From NCBI GenBank assembly GCA_963576735.1, contig OY755171.1, positions 23,038,182-23,102,181 on the forward strand: a DNA stretch of 64,000 nt. The letters are read 5' to 3'. The position numbers and the translations under genes were made by a program. The notes beneath the pieces were generated by a model. That model searched no databases. It was not told where the DNA came from and worked only from the letters and a program-made list of their open reading frames with translations. Positions 21,836-31,933 of the stretch are shown here, one piece after another (the stretch's first letter is position 1; every line of letters starts with the position of its first letter). Source of the stretch: Bedellia somnulentella. Lineage: Eukaryota; Arthropoda; Insecta; Lepidoptera; Bedelliidae.

Positions 21836-22216
21836 GATTTAGTTCAATTATAAATGTTGTAATTACCCCTTTCACATAGAAGTACCACCGTGCATGTACA
21901 TGTAGTTTTCAACCAACCTTCCTTTCTTCTCACTACACAGTGACATTGGCAATCCGTGCTGATGATCCCGGGGCGGCGGTGGCGGCGCGGCCGGGGCCGA
22001 GTGATTTCCTACGCTCCGATAATGCGAGAACGATCTTTAGAAATATGGAATGAAATTGAAATCACGATTCGTTTCTTGACTACAAATCACTATTGGATTC
22101 TACTTGGTGTTGTAGTTACATGAATATTATTTAAGTGTATAATCCAAAGACATACTGATATGTTTGCATTCATATGATATTGTACACATAAATATGTTCA
22201 GTATAAGTTGGTTGGT
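21836..22216. other. Spacer with a GC block
   Basis: A GC-rich segment at 21968-22003 (gcggcggtggcggcgcgg). No ORF supported. Confidence 0.35.
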
Positions 22217-22329
22217 TGATGATGGGTCTCCAACAATATCGCCCAAAAATCACTTTGAAAAACCCCTTAACCCTTGCGACAGCCGTGGGAACGATCGTTT
22301 AATGCTATTCTAAGCTGACACTGCACAGT
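22217..22329 (-). repeat. REP-1, head-side half
   Basis: From tgatgatgggtctcc to the head (gctgacactgcacag); the tail half is missing. Confidence 0.65.
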
Positions 22330-22699
22330 TTTATAAAAACGCTTCATACTGAAACAACTTATCGGTTGCTTAAGCAAAACTTCGAAATGAGACGGTTGCT
22401 AACGTTATGGATTGGAATCTGTCATAGAATAATTGGAGAGAAATATAAACAAAAACTTGATACTATGAGCTGATCAGATTCAGACAGGAATCTAAAGTAA
22501 TTTGGTTTTTTAGATATTTTAGATATTTTCCCTTGCGGGATACATGCTATTAAGATAATGTATGTCCTTATGAACATAAAAAATACAGTTTTTAAGCCTC
22601 TATGGTTGATCAAACTAGCTTGATTGCACTGTAAATCACAGCACCTATTAATAAAAGATGATTTGGGCCGCAATTTCCATAGTTGATACGCCGGGTCAA

Positions 22700-22870
22700 C
22701 CAGCGGCGGTCACGTGACGCGGCGCCATTCAATCAGGATATATTTTCGTTCCGCTGACGTCATAGCGTGCGTGTGACGTCATGTCTCCGTGAACGTGACG
22801 GAGAGTGATTTGCGAGTTCGCGCTGCCAGGCCATTCATCAATGCGTTTAGTTTTTAGTTGTGAAGTTTCT
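22700..22870 (+). promoter_or_regulatory. CRE-rich, promoter-like island
   Basis: Two perfect TGACGTCA sites (in gctgacgtcatag and gtgacgtcatg) and one CACGTG lie within about 90 bases of a GC-elevated, unique segment. TGACGTCA is the binding site of CREB/ATF bZIP factors. A transcript start downstream is possible, but no coding exon was found within 100 bases on either strand. Confidence 0.33.
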
Positions 22871-24054
22871 TGCTTGAAAATATTGCAGTTTTATAAGATA
22901 TTACTTTATGTAACAGCAATATCCCTGCCCGTTACATGTCACTTCACTGTCTAAATAAAACGTTGTTCTCCAAACATCATGTATAACAAATACATTCATA
23001 CATATACTCACGCCATTATTTCCCATTGCGGTAGGCAGAGACCTCTCTAGCTTCGTTTACATCCATCAATCTTTTCATACATGCTCTTTTATTCTTTTAT
23101 AAGGACGTCGGCCTTTTTAAGCACACACTCTATTTGGTCGAGGTGTGTCCTCTGTGGTCGTCCTCTACTCAGATTACCTTCCACATTGGCTCTATGGATC
23201 TCTTTCACCAATTAACTATCATCCATCTTCTCTATGTGCCCAAACCATCTCAAAATTCCTTTTTCTATATTTTTTACAATATCATTTTTCACGCCGCACC
23301 TTTCACGAATCACGTCATTTCTTACACGATCAGATATCCTTAAATTACAAATTTTTCTGAGGGACCTCATCTCTACTGCATTCACTCTGCTCTCATGCTT
23401 CTTCTGCCACACCCAACATTCACTGCCGTACATAAGCGTAGCAACCAGAACAGCATCATGCACAGCCATTCGGGCCTTTTCGGACACCGACTGACTAGAC
23501 ATGAGCCTATTCAAAACTCCATTAATCGCATTACACTTCTTCACTCTTCTCTCGATATCTTCATATCACTTTCCATCCCTAGTAAACAAACTCCCCAGGT
23601 ATACAAACTCTTTAACTTGTTCCACTTTTTTACCATTAATTTCAATCACGCATTCGGTCATATTCTCCTCTCTCTCAAAAACCATGGTTTTTGTTTTCTC
23701 TACATTCACCCTCATTCCCTGTCTTTCAAATGACGCACATGCAATATTCATCATCTCTTGCAACTCTTCAACCGACGATGCAAGTAACACTTGATCATCA
23801 GCATATAAGAGGCATTTGATGACAAATCCAACCATTCTCAGTCCATAATCACTTTCACGCAAATCTATCAGACAGTCATCCATGAACAAATTGAACAGGC
23901 CACGGAGAAGCTACACAACCCTGTCGGACACCCCTAGAGATACCGAACCAGTCTGTGTTTTCCCCGTTTATTCTTACACATGCAATGGAATCCTCATAGA
24001 GTGATACCAGTGCACGTATAAGTTGACTCCCCAAACCGAACTTGGATAACACCT

Positions 24055-24192
24055 AAATAAAAGATGTTATTAAAGGAAAGAAAAATTTCGACACTGGCGG
24101 GGTTTTTCAAATTTTTCTTTCCTTTAATAACATCTTTTATTTATGAGTAATCATCCCCACATGAGGAATTCATGTCAAAAAACATTAAATTA
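24055..24192 (-). mobile_element. Hairpin tRNA-like retroposon, copy C
   Basis: Short arm (aaataaaagatgttattaaa...), a 16 base antisense tRNA remnant (ttcgacactggcgggg), then the long arm ending aaaaaacattaaattat. A perfect 13 bp target duplication, ttggataacacct, lies at 24042-24054 and 24193-24205, inside RTE coding sequence, so the empty site is known exactly. Arms here use the ttattaaagatg variant shared with copy E. Confidence 0.82.
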
Positions 24193-24321
24193 TTGGATAA
24201 CACCTCCCATAAATACTTTCTTACGACCCTATCATACGCCTTCTCTAAATCTATGAAGAAGCAATACACCTTTCGGTTCTTAGCTAAGAACTTTTCGGTG
24301 ATGCTCCTTAAAGAGAAGATC

Positions 24322-25159
24322 TCTAACAAGAACAAGACTCTAGGTTACGTTATGCGCACTGCATCTCATTTTAGCGACACCAGAGTTGCCATGGTCCTAT
24401 ATAATTCTTTTGTCCGTAGTAAACTTGAATTTGACGCAATTACATGGGGACCATACGAGGCTAAGTATATTGTCATGATGGAGCGTTTGCAGCGTAAGTT
24501 GGCCAGATATATATTTAGGAGGATTTACGGATACTATCCTTTTTTATATCCGTCTCTATTTGTAATAGGCATGGTAGGTATGGAGACTTTGGAAGTGCGT
24601 CGAGCGGTGCACACCGTGGTGCACTACCTGCGCCTGCTGCGGGGCGGCGTGGACAACCCGGCGGCGCTGAGCGGCGTGGGGCTGTGGGCGCCGGCGCGCG
24701 CCCGCCCGCCCTCGCATCCGTAGTTGAGGTCACCACAGTACGTGGACAGAATGCCCCCACTGTCAGGGCTATTTGTCATATCAATAACTTTTTAGAGCGA
24801 TGTCAGGATGCCGACATACATCACACTACTACGTTACCTTCTCTTATTAAGCTGTGTAAAGTGGTACTTAGTTCCTAGATATAAGTATGTTATTTTTTAT
24901 TGTTTAATATGATCTCAATTTATTTAAATTCTAATTCTGTTTATTTTTAAATGTTTGTTGTATTTTATTATTGTTTGATTTTGTGTAATTTTAATTCCAT
25001 GTGTTGTAAATATGAAATTTTAATTAAGTTAGTTATATTTGTTGTGAATGTAAAATTCTATTTTGTATATATTTTTTGTACTAACTAACAATAATTGCAT
25101 GTTTGCCATAGCTGTTAATCATTATTGTGTTTTTATAATAAATAAATAATAAATAATAT
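24322..25159 (+). pseudogene. 5'-truncated LINE, C-terminal part, inserted in the RTE
   Basis: An open frame to the TAG at 24721-24723 carries the RT C-terminal region (GYVMRTASHFSDTRVAMVLY, FVRSKLEFDAITWGP, LQRKLARYIFRR). A 3' region of about 430 bases ends in (AATAAATA)n at 25138-25156. The final 43 codons (24593-24720) are extremely GC-rich in contrast to everything around. RTE sequence resumes on the right as the codons for GSMD. Confidence 0.7.
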
Positions 25160-25362
25160 GGTCCATAGATCCCATTCCCTTTCTAAATCCTGCTTGCACA
25201 TCCTAAATTTAATATTTTATAACAAATAATATGATGAATTCAGAAGTATAAGTACGTCAGCCAGCTCAGGCGACAATAATGACACGTGATGATCGTTAAG
25301 TTAATATCATACTTTTGATCAAGCTCTGCTTTGCATGGTTATTTAGCGTTTTAATCGCGTAG

Positions 25363-25527
25363 CAACCGTAATAGCTCAATGGGTAGAACACTGGTTATCG
25401 TGCAAACGACTAGTGTTCAAATCCCGGGTTGGGCCCACACCAATTTGTCTTTTTTAAGACTTATGTATGGTTAATTTATCATGGTTGTTAACGGTGAGGG
25501 AAAACACCGTGAGGAAACCCACATGAT
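25363..25527 (+). repeat. tRNA-headed SINE, 5' part
   Basis: A-box TAGCTCAATGGGTAGAACAC and B-box GTGTTCAAATCCCGGG form a tRNA-like head of about 75 bases, followed by the shared body (tggttgttaacggtgaggga, aaacaccgtgaggaaaccc). It ends early in a TA-rich stretch. tRNA scanners would probably call this a tRNA; the shared body and multiple copies argue against that. Confidence 0.75.
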
Positions 25528-26334
25528 ATTTTATATATATCGATATATCTTCAAATTTTTAGGTAAAATTTCTTCTCTGTTTTGACATTACTTTGCAAAA
25601 GGCGCCATCAACTCAGGAAAATAGAGCTATCTCAATATTTAAATAAAAATGTTTGTTATGTTAAGTCATTAATAACCATGCCAATATTTAAATAATGTGA
25701 TATAACCTCATAATCAAAATCATAAAAAGTACTGAATTTAAAATTACGTGTAACATTTAGTACCGCACCGTACATATTTTGGGAATATAACTATTGTCAG
25801 CTAAATTTCAGCCGTATCTTCAACGATAGCGGAAAAATCAATTGAAAATTATGTAACACAATACGAAGCAAGTGGATGAATTCCGTAGTTGATTTAAATC
25901 ACAATTTCTCATTTCCCGGAGAGCGCGGGAAACAGAACATTCAACAAAAACAAGTAAAAGCTTCGCGCCGAGAGCAACTTTTCATCGAGAGCAGCTTTTT
26001 TATTTCACTTCATCAAAAATGCAAAATCTCATGTAAATGTATACAGCCGCGGTGGAATTCGTCGTTTGTAAAGAGTTGCTCTCACACACATACTTCGCCG
26101 CCGCCGCCGCCGGTCGAGCTCCGCATTTCATTCAAATTTGCTCGTCCAATTAGCAAGACAAATCTTAATTTTCGTCTTGACAATTTGGCAAACATGCAAC
26201 TGCATTTTGTAATATTTTTTTGGGAAAGTTACATGAACAATGTTTTTGTACGTATTGTTATAAGCCAGTAAGAGAATTTTGTACTGTACTGAGTACTGAG
26301 TGACATACGATACCCGGTATCTGAATCTGCCCCC
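25528..26334. other. AT-rich spacer
   Basis: A (CCG)n tract at 26097-26115. The open frame at 25876-26271 has no recognisable domain and I do not support it as a gene. Confidence 0.35.
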
Positions 26335-26460
26335 GTAGCATGAGGCTTATGAGAGCGCGTATGTCACATGAGAAGTGAGATACTGACAGATTTTGTATGA
26401 GCATTCCGTCAGTTTCTCACTTCTCATGTGACATACGCGCTCTCATAAGCCTCATGCTAC
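26335..26460. repeat. Perfect 46 bp inverted repeat (fold-back)
   Basis: Arms 26335-26380 and 26415-26460 are exact reverse complements (outer end gtagcatgaggcttatgaga). Pairing continues for nine more bases with two mismatches, leaving a 16 base loop at 26390-26405. No coding capacity; no clear target duplication beside it. Confidence 0.85.
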
Positions 26461-26999
26461 TAGCACTGATTGTTTAATAAAAATACAAAGTTTCCTCATT
26501 TTGGGAACAAAACCAAGATATTTTATCAAGCCCGGCTCTGCTTTTAAATAATTTGACGTATTTGTTTATTATTTATATTTCCCCGTTGTATTACTTTCCT
26601 ATTTCGATTTTCAGGAATTATCTTTAACCCTGAGATATCAGAAAAGTATTTAAAAAAGATAGAAAATAAAATAATTAATATATGAAGCAGGCCACGAGAC
26701 CTTTTGTAACTCGTAAATAAAATATACCAATTAGCCGAATCTCAATAATTACCATTAACCCTTTCCACGAAACAAAATTAATTAATTACTTTATTGTTGT
26801 AAGAACCTAATTCAATCATTCAAAATTTACATTTATTTCAACATATTTGTTTAAAACTAAACAGTACAAGTGTGTTATGTTTTTTAGACAAAATACTCAA
26901 AAAATATATATAAATACATGAATACTGGCAATCGCTTGCGGTAGAAAATTTATGATGCGCAGGGATATGAAATAATACACACAGTTTATATACAAGAAA
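26461..26999. other. AT-rich spacer, nothing recognised
   Basis: No supported feature. Confidence 0.4.
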
Positions 27000-27251
27000 C
27001 ATACATATACTCACGGCCATAAATCCCAAAAAGGGGTAGGAAGAGCTTCAGAGCTAGAAACTCCTTAGCCACATTTGGGAGTTGATAGGAGAGAAGATGG
27101 TAGAAATTAAGTATCGTTGGTGATGGATCTCCAACCATATCGCCCAACAACTTCTTTAAAAAGCCCGATAGCCTTAATCGCCTCTTACGACACCCGTGAG
27201 TAGAAAGGGGTAGTGACATTCCATACCGGCACCACCGTGTAGTACCGGCAC
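27000..27251 (-). repeat. REP-1, full length
   Basis: Reverse copy; tail tract atacatatactcacggccat at the left, head ending caccaccgtgtagtaccggc at the right. Confidence 0.82.
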
Positions 27252-27484
27252 ACAATATACGAAGACACAATATACATTACACTGATTGACCTGACACATA
27301 TGTATATTTATACTTTCACACAATTAAAATTAATTGTTTTTATAACATTTTGTTTATAGTTTCACCGAAATTATCAAAGCAAAATATGGTCGAAATAATA
27401 TAATTGGCTGACCTCTAGATTTCTTAATCTCTGAAACTCATGTCAAACGGCCGCTTGATCTTAATTACTCTAATTTGCCGGTTT

Positions 27485-27548
27485 TTATTCCCCCGCTCCC
27501 CGCCCCGCCGCGCCCCGCTCCGGCCCAGCGTGGGGGCGGCGGGGCGTT
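27485..27548. other. C/G-rich island
   Basis: About 60 bases, C-rich on the left half and G-rich on the right, ending gggggcggcggggcg. G-quadruplex potential on both strands. No exon attached. Confidence 0.35.
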
Positions 27549-27958
27549 GTAAATCATCGTTAAAACTTCTTTTTATATTATCTTTATTTGGCTGAAGTCG
27601 GGATTAAAATGATTAACTATTCAGAAGTATGAGTCGAGTCGCTTGTTAGCAGCCAGCGATGCGGATTGGTCAGCGAGGCTGTGAGAATGTCGTGTAATTT
27701 GTTTTCTGTGACCTTAATAACTGAATTTTCCTACGAAATTACTTTGACTCGGCTTGTGGTCCGCAACGCCGTTTCATTCTTTATTATATTGTTTACACAA
27801 ATTAAGAACAATGATATTACTTTTCAGTATAACTCTCGTGAATTTTCAGTTTTGTTTTTATTTCTTACAACATCTGGTATGAATGTTACGTATCAAGCAA
27901 ACACATATTTATATGTCTACAACATACTTTCACAAAAAAAATATCTAATTGTTAAAAA

Positions 27959-28122
27959 TACATACATACATATACTCAGGGCTATAAATCCCTAGAAGGG
28001 GTAGCCAGAACTAGGGAATTAGAAATTCCTCAGCTACTTTTGGAAGTTGCGTGGGGAAAAGGTGGTGAAATAAAGGTAAAGGTAAAGTTCCCTTAAAAGC
28101 AATGCCTTAAGTCGCCTAAAAA
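27959..28122 (-). repeat. REP-1, tail-side half
   Basis: Tail and middle blocks; after gaaataaaggtaaagg the match breaks down. Confidence 0.65.
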
Positions 28123-28330
28123 GTTGTTCTTTGATGGGATCTATATCCTCTATTCATATGTTCATAAAATACCTGATTAAATTTTATCGTTTCTCGTGTT
28201 CAAGGTTAAACGATTAAAACGCAATAATACATACATGACACAGTCCCTAAGGAAAATAGTTTTCCTTCCCCCGTTATTCCCGCCAATAATTATCAGGTGA
28301 GAAATTTTACATGTAACATGTACATATAAG

Positions 28331-28431
28331 TCTTTAGAAAAGACAAATTGGTGTAGACACGACCCGGGATTTGAACCCTCATCGTCTGTACGATAAGCGG
28401 TGTTCTGCCCACTGAGCTATCACGGTTGCTT
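28331..28431 (-). repeat. tRNA-headed SINE, head only
   Basis: Reverse copy of the tRNA-like head: gacccgggatttgaaccctc (B-box complement) and gttctgcccactgagctatc (A-box complement). Confidence 0.72.
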
Positions 28432-28892
28432 GCTTCACGTTGATCACTTCATCACTTTTCTATTTTAACACTTTAAATAACATAAATACATACAGTCATG
28501 GATATGTGGAAACAGCAAAGAAATACTGGCTAGTACACCCTGCTGTGTACCAACTTATAATTTGTATCTATGCTTAACTCGAAAAACATTTACACTCCGC
28601 GATGTAGGAATAATATAATAATAAAATAATATAATAATAAAAATTTATTCAGTTTTCAAAAGTACATAATATTCGTCTTAACCTAGTAAGTTATTTAAAG
28701 TACAAAATATAACATTTTCCTGTTCCTGAGCTAGGTAATTTACCTGTATTTCAGGCAACAATAAACAAAAAAGGCTTAAACTATCAGTTTTCATATAATG
28801 GTATTGGTAAGTAGTGTATAAATTATTATCAGACTCGATTGTATCTAACTAATTGTATTATTATGATAAAAAAAAAATAAGAACATCTTATA

Positions 28893-31823
28893 TTAACTTA
28901 TTATATTAAGCAATTCCTCTGATTCCGTGTATGTAAGATTTAAAAGCCACGATTGAAGTTTTTTCTTGCATTCAAAGTTGTTTAAGTTATATAATACTAG
29001 TAATCTATTAATTTTATTATATAAGTATGGACCTAAAAATATAAAGAATCTATTTGTAATGGAAAATTTTGCACTATAAGTATTCAAACATACTATATCC
29101 TTTCGCCTCCTGTTTAGTGTATCAGGGTTGAAGTGTAAGCTGGCATGCTGCTTTAGAACAGTGAATAGAATAAAGAGCTGGCGCACAGTTAGCACTTTGC
29201 ATTGTTTATATAGTTCGGTAGTAGGGAAATAGAAAGGGCGCGCTGTGGCTACTTTAAGTAGCGCTCTTTGAGCTCGTTCCAGTTTTAACATAGTGGTAAT
29301 GCCAGCACCTCCCCAAGATTTTATGCAATAAGTCAGTAAGGATTGACCAAGCGCTTGATAGATTTGTTTTATTAAAGCGTAGTCACATATGTGTCTCAAC
29401 TTTTTAAATATTACTATAAGTTTTCTAATTCTATTACAGAGTGCATTAATATGGACCTTAAAAGTTAAAGTAACATCGAGAGTAATTCCAAGATATTTGA
29501 TGTTAATTGCTTTGGAGATAGTTGAGCATGGGCATGGTGCGCTATCAGTGCAAGTGCGGTGGTGTGCATAAAGCGGGGTATCAGCGAGTAATGGTGTAGA
29601 AGTGTTCCTTGCGAAAATCATATACATAGTTTTATCAGTGTTCAAGGACAGAAAATTATTAAAAAGCCAGTCATTCACAATACTAAAGCCAAATTGAGCG
29701 AATTTATAAGCTTCGTCTATTGTTTTTGCAGAAAAAAGTAAGGCTGTGTCATCTGCATATGAAACTATGGTGCCGTTATTAAGTTGGAGATTACATAGCT
29801 CATTAATATAAATCAAAAATAGGCTGGGTCCTAAGATACTACCCTGAGGGACGCCATAGGGGTGGTTTTTTGAAAATGTGCTATAATTGTCTCCAATTTT
29901 TAGGCACTGAAGTCTATTACTAAGATAACTTTCAAATAATTTTAACTGAGTATCCCGAATGCCGATATTTTCTAATTTTCGCAATAAAATTGGAATTGAA
30001 ATTGTATCAAAGGCTTTTTTGAGGTCGAGAAAAATCCCTATAACATGCATACCTTTGTCCAAATTTTGCACAATTTCATTTGTAAGGCAATGGACTGCGT
30101 CATCAGTAGATAACTTTTTACGGAAACCAAATTGACAACTTGAGAGAAAGGATATTTCATCTAAATATTTTATTAACCTACTGTTCATTATTTTTTCCAA
30201 AATTTTAGAGAAAGTGGGAAGAAGAGAAATCGGTCTGTAATTATTTGGTTGGTTTTTATCCCCCGATTTATAAATCGGAATAACCACAGCTTTTTTTAAT
30301 GACTCGGGGAATATACCTTGAGACAAGCAATTTTGAAATATGAGAGTTAACGGAGGGGCTAGTATATCCTTACAAAATTTCAAAACTTTACATGAGATGT
30401 TATCCCATCCGGGGGCACTATTACTTTTTAAGTTATTTATAATACCCTCTACTTCAGAGACGTCTGTATCTATCATAACAAACGATTTAAGCCTTGAAGG
30501 GTGTTTAGAATTAGCTTGATAGTATTTTTCAAAATTTGCCTGTTCAGATAAATTCTTACCAATGTTTATGAAAAAGTTATTTATAAATTCTGCTGACTGT
30601 GTGGGAGTTGACCTTAGCTTGAATAGTTCGTTAGGGATATCATTATGTTTTGTCGTGCAAGTCTTTTGTTTAATGAAATTCCAAATTAATTTGTTGTTAC
30701 TTCCCGCAGATTGAAGTTCTTTTTTCTCGTACTCACATTTTACATTTTTCAAAATTTTATTGCAAAAATTGCGATATCGTTTGTAAATAAGAGTAATAGT
30801 ATTGTTAGTAGGCTCAAGCATATACCTTTTGTGCAACTTATCTCTATGTTTTATGCATCTGATTAAGCCAGGAGTTATCCAAGGTTTTATTATTTGGTAC
30901 TTCCTGCTTTGACGAAACGTGCTTGTATTTTTCGCAATTGCATTTTGAACACAGTTAGTCACGTAATTCATGGAAAAGTTTACGTCAGTATTATTACAAA
31001 CCGTGCTGAACTCTATTTGAATTAAATCACGTCTTACGTTTTGCATGTTAACACTAGAATAGCTGCGGCGGCATTTGTTATGAGTCAGCTTTAAATTCAA
31101 TGTCAATAGCACGGCGCGATGATCGGTAATAGTCGAGTTAGTAACAAATGTATGTGTCAGGTAATTCGTTTTTATCATAACATGATCTAGACAGGATCCG
31201 CTGTTGTGAGTGGGAAAGGTATGGGCGGGTGATATTCCATGAAAAGCACATATGTTTAAGTATTCCTGGATAGAAGAATCGTTGTTTTCTGTTATAATGT
31301 CAATATTCAAGTCTCCAGTTAAAACAATGTTTTTTGTAGAGGCGAAAGCATGTAGTATACTGTTCAAGGATTGTAAAAAATTATCAAGTTTGCGAAAAGA
31401 TGGAGAGCGGTAAAAAGATAATATGACTAAGTCCTTACTTATCAGTCCTAGACAATTACTTTCATTAACACAAATTTCTTCTATGGTAAAGTTTAACGTA
31501 TCTCGTACATATATTATAATGCCATCATTTTGGTTATGTAGTTTAGTTGAGCTGTGTAATTTGTACCCTGTGAGGGTGGGTAAACTATGTGCTCGGTTTT
31601 GTAACCAACATTCAGTCAAGATAATAATATCAAAAGGAACATTAAATCGAGTTAATAATATTAGAAAATCATCGAAATTTTTGTGAATACTACGAATGTT
31701 TTGGGTTAAGATTTTAAGAGTACCTTTCTCATTACAAATTAATTGGCTACACAATTCAACATCACACGAGTGAGATTCACCAAATTTTATATTGTCTAAG
31801 TCATAGATAATTTGATGTGTCAT
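28893..31823 (-). CDS. LINE ORF2: AP-endonuclease and reverse transcriptase
   Basis: 976 residues, uninterrupted. APE-type endonuclease at about residues 35-250: ILTQNIRS, IIILTECWL, VLTGDLNID (Leu instead of the usual Phe) and TDHRAVLLTLN. RT at about 490-770: NNYRPISLLP, GIFLDLKKAFDT, GVPQGSILGPSLF and VSYADDTALLFS. The remainder is the thumb and C-terminal region. The protein nicks the target DNA and reverse transcribes the element RNA on the exposed end. Motif forms place it in the CR1/jockey group; finer assignment needs a tree. All key residues appear present. Confidence 0.92.
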   Translation of the reverse strand: MTHQIIYDLDNIKFGESHSCDVELCSQLICNEKGTLKILTQNIRSIHKNFDDFLILLTRFNVPFDIIILTECWLQNRAHSLPTLTGYKLHSSTKLHNQNDGIIIYVRDTLNFTIEEICVNESNCLGLISKDLVILSFYRSPSFRKLDNFLQSLNSILHAFASTKNIVLTGDLNIDIITENNDSSIQEYLNICAFHGISPAHTFPTHNSGSCLDHVMIKTNYLTHTFVTNSTITDHRAVLLTLNLKLTHNKCRRSYSSVNMQNVRRDLIQIEFSTVCNNTDVNFSMNYVTNCVQNAIAKNTSTFRQSRKYQIIKPWITPGLIRCIKHRDKLHKRYMLEPTNNTITLIYKRYRNFCNKILKNVKCEYEKKELQSAGSNNKLIWNFIKQKTCTTKHNDIPNELFKLRSTPTQSAEFINNFFINIGKNLSEQANFEKYYQANSKHPSRLKSFVMIDTDVSEVEGIINNLKSNSAPGWDNISCKVLKFCKDILAPPLTLIFQNCLSQGIFPESLKKAVVIPIYKSGDKNQPNNYRPISLLPTFSKILEKIMNSRLIKYLDEISFLSSCQFGFRKKLSTDDAVHCLTNEIVQNLDKGMHVIGIFLDLKKAFDTISIPILLRKLENIGIRDTQLKLFESYLSNRLQCLKIGDNYSTFSKNHPYGVPQGSILGPSLFLIYINELCNLQLNNGTIVSYADDTALLFSAKTIDEAYKFAQFGFSIVNDWLFNNFLSLNTDKTMYMIFARNTSTPLLADTPLYAHHRTCTDSAPCPCSTISKAINIKYLGITLDVTLTFKVHINALCNRIRKLIVIFKKLRHICDYALIKQIYQALGQSLLTYCIKSWGGAGITTMLKLERAQRALLKVATARPFYFPTTELYKQCKVLTVRQLFILFTVLKQHASLHFNPDTLNRRRKDIVCLNTYSAKFSITNRFFIFLGPYLYNKINRLLVLYNLNNFECKKKLQSWLLNLTYTESEELLNIIS

Positions 31824-31933
31824 TGATAAATAAACTAAAGAACGTTTAAAAATAAATTTAAAAAAGAAGTAAAAAATGTGAAAAGAAACTTAATTAATAA
31901 GTGCTTATAGATAATAAGAAGATACGGGCGCTC

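Larger units (their letters stand above)
22995..25215 (-). pseudogene. Decayed RTE-type LINE, interrupted by two insertions
   Basis: Read on the minus strand, pieces appear in order: GFRKGMGSMD (25160-25205), KVYCFFIDLEKAYDRVV (to 24206), GVRQGCVASP and LLYADDQVLLASS (near 23930-23800), FVYLGSLFT, YGSECWVWQ and ILRWFGHIEKMDDS (to 23212). The RT catalytic block reads YADD. There is a frameshift near 23905 and an in-frame TGA at 23566-23568. The 3' end carries ggcgtgagtatatgtatg (22995-23018). A hairpin retroposon (24055-24192) and a second LINE (about 24322-25159) split it. The endonuclease is absent, so the copy was 5'-truncated. Confidence 0.78.

Noticed and set aside
25363..25440. A tRNA gene with A- and B-box
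   Set aside because: The same head plus a shared non-tRNA body recurs at 28331 (reverse) and 63690, so it is a SINE head, not a tRNA gene.
25876..26271. A 131 codon + strand ORF
   Set aside because: Contains a (CCG)n Pro run and otherwise random-looking composition; no splice or domain evidence.
27666..27995. A 109 codon ORF with hydrophobic stretches
   Set aside because: AT-rich translation gives Phe/Ile/Leu runs by chance; it ends in the REP-1 tail.
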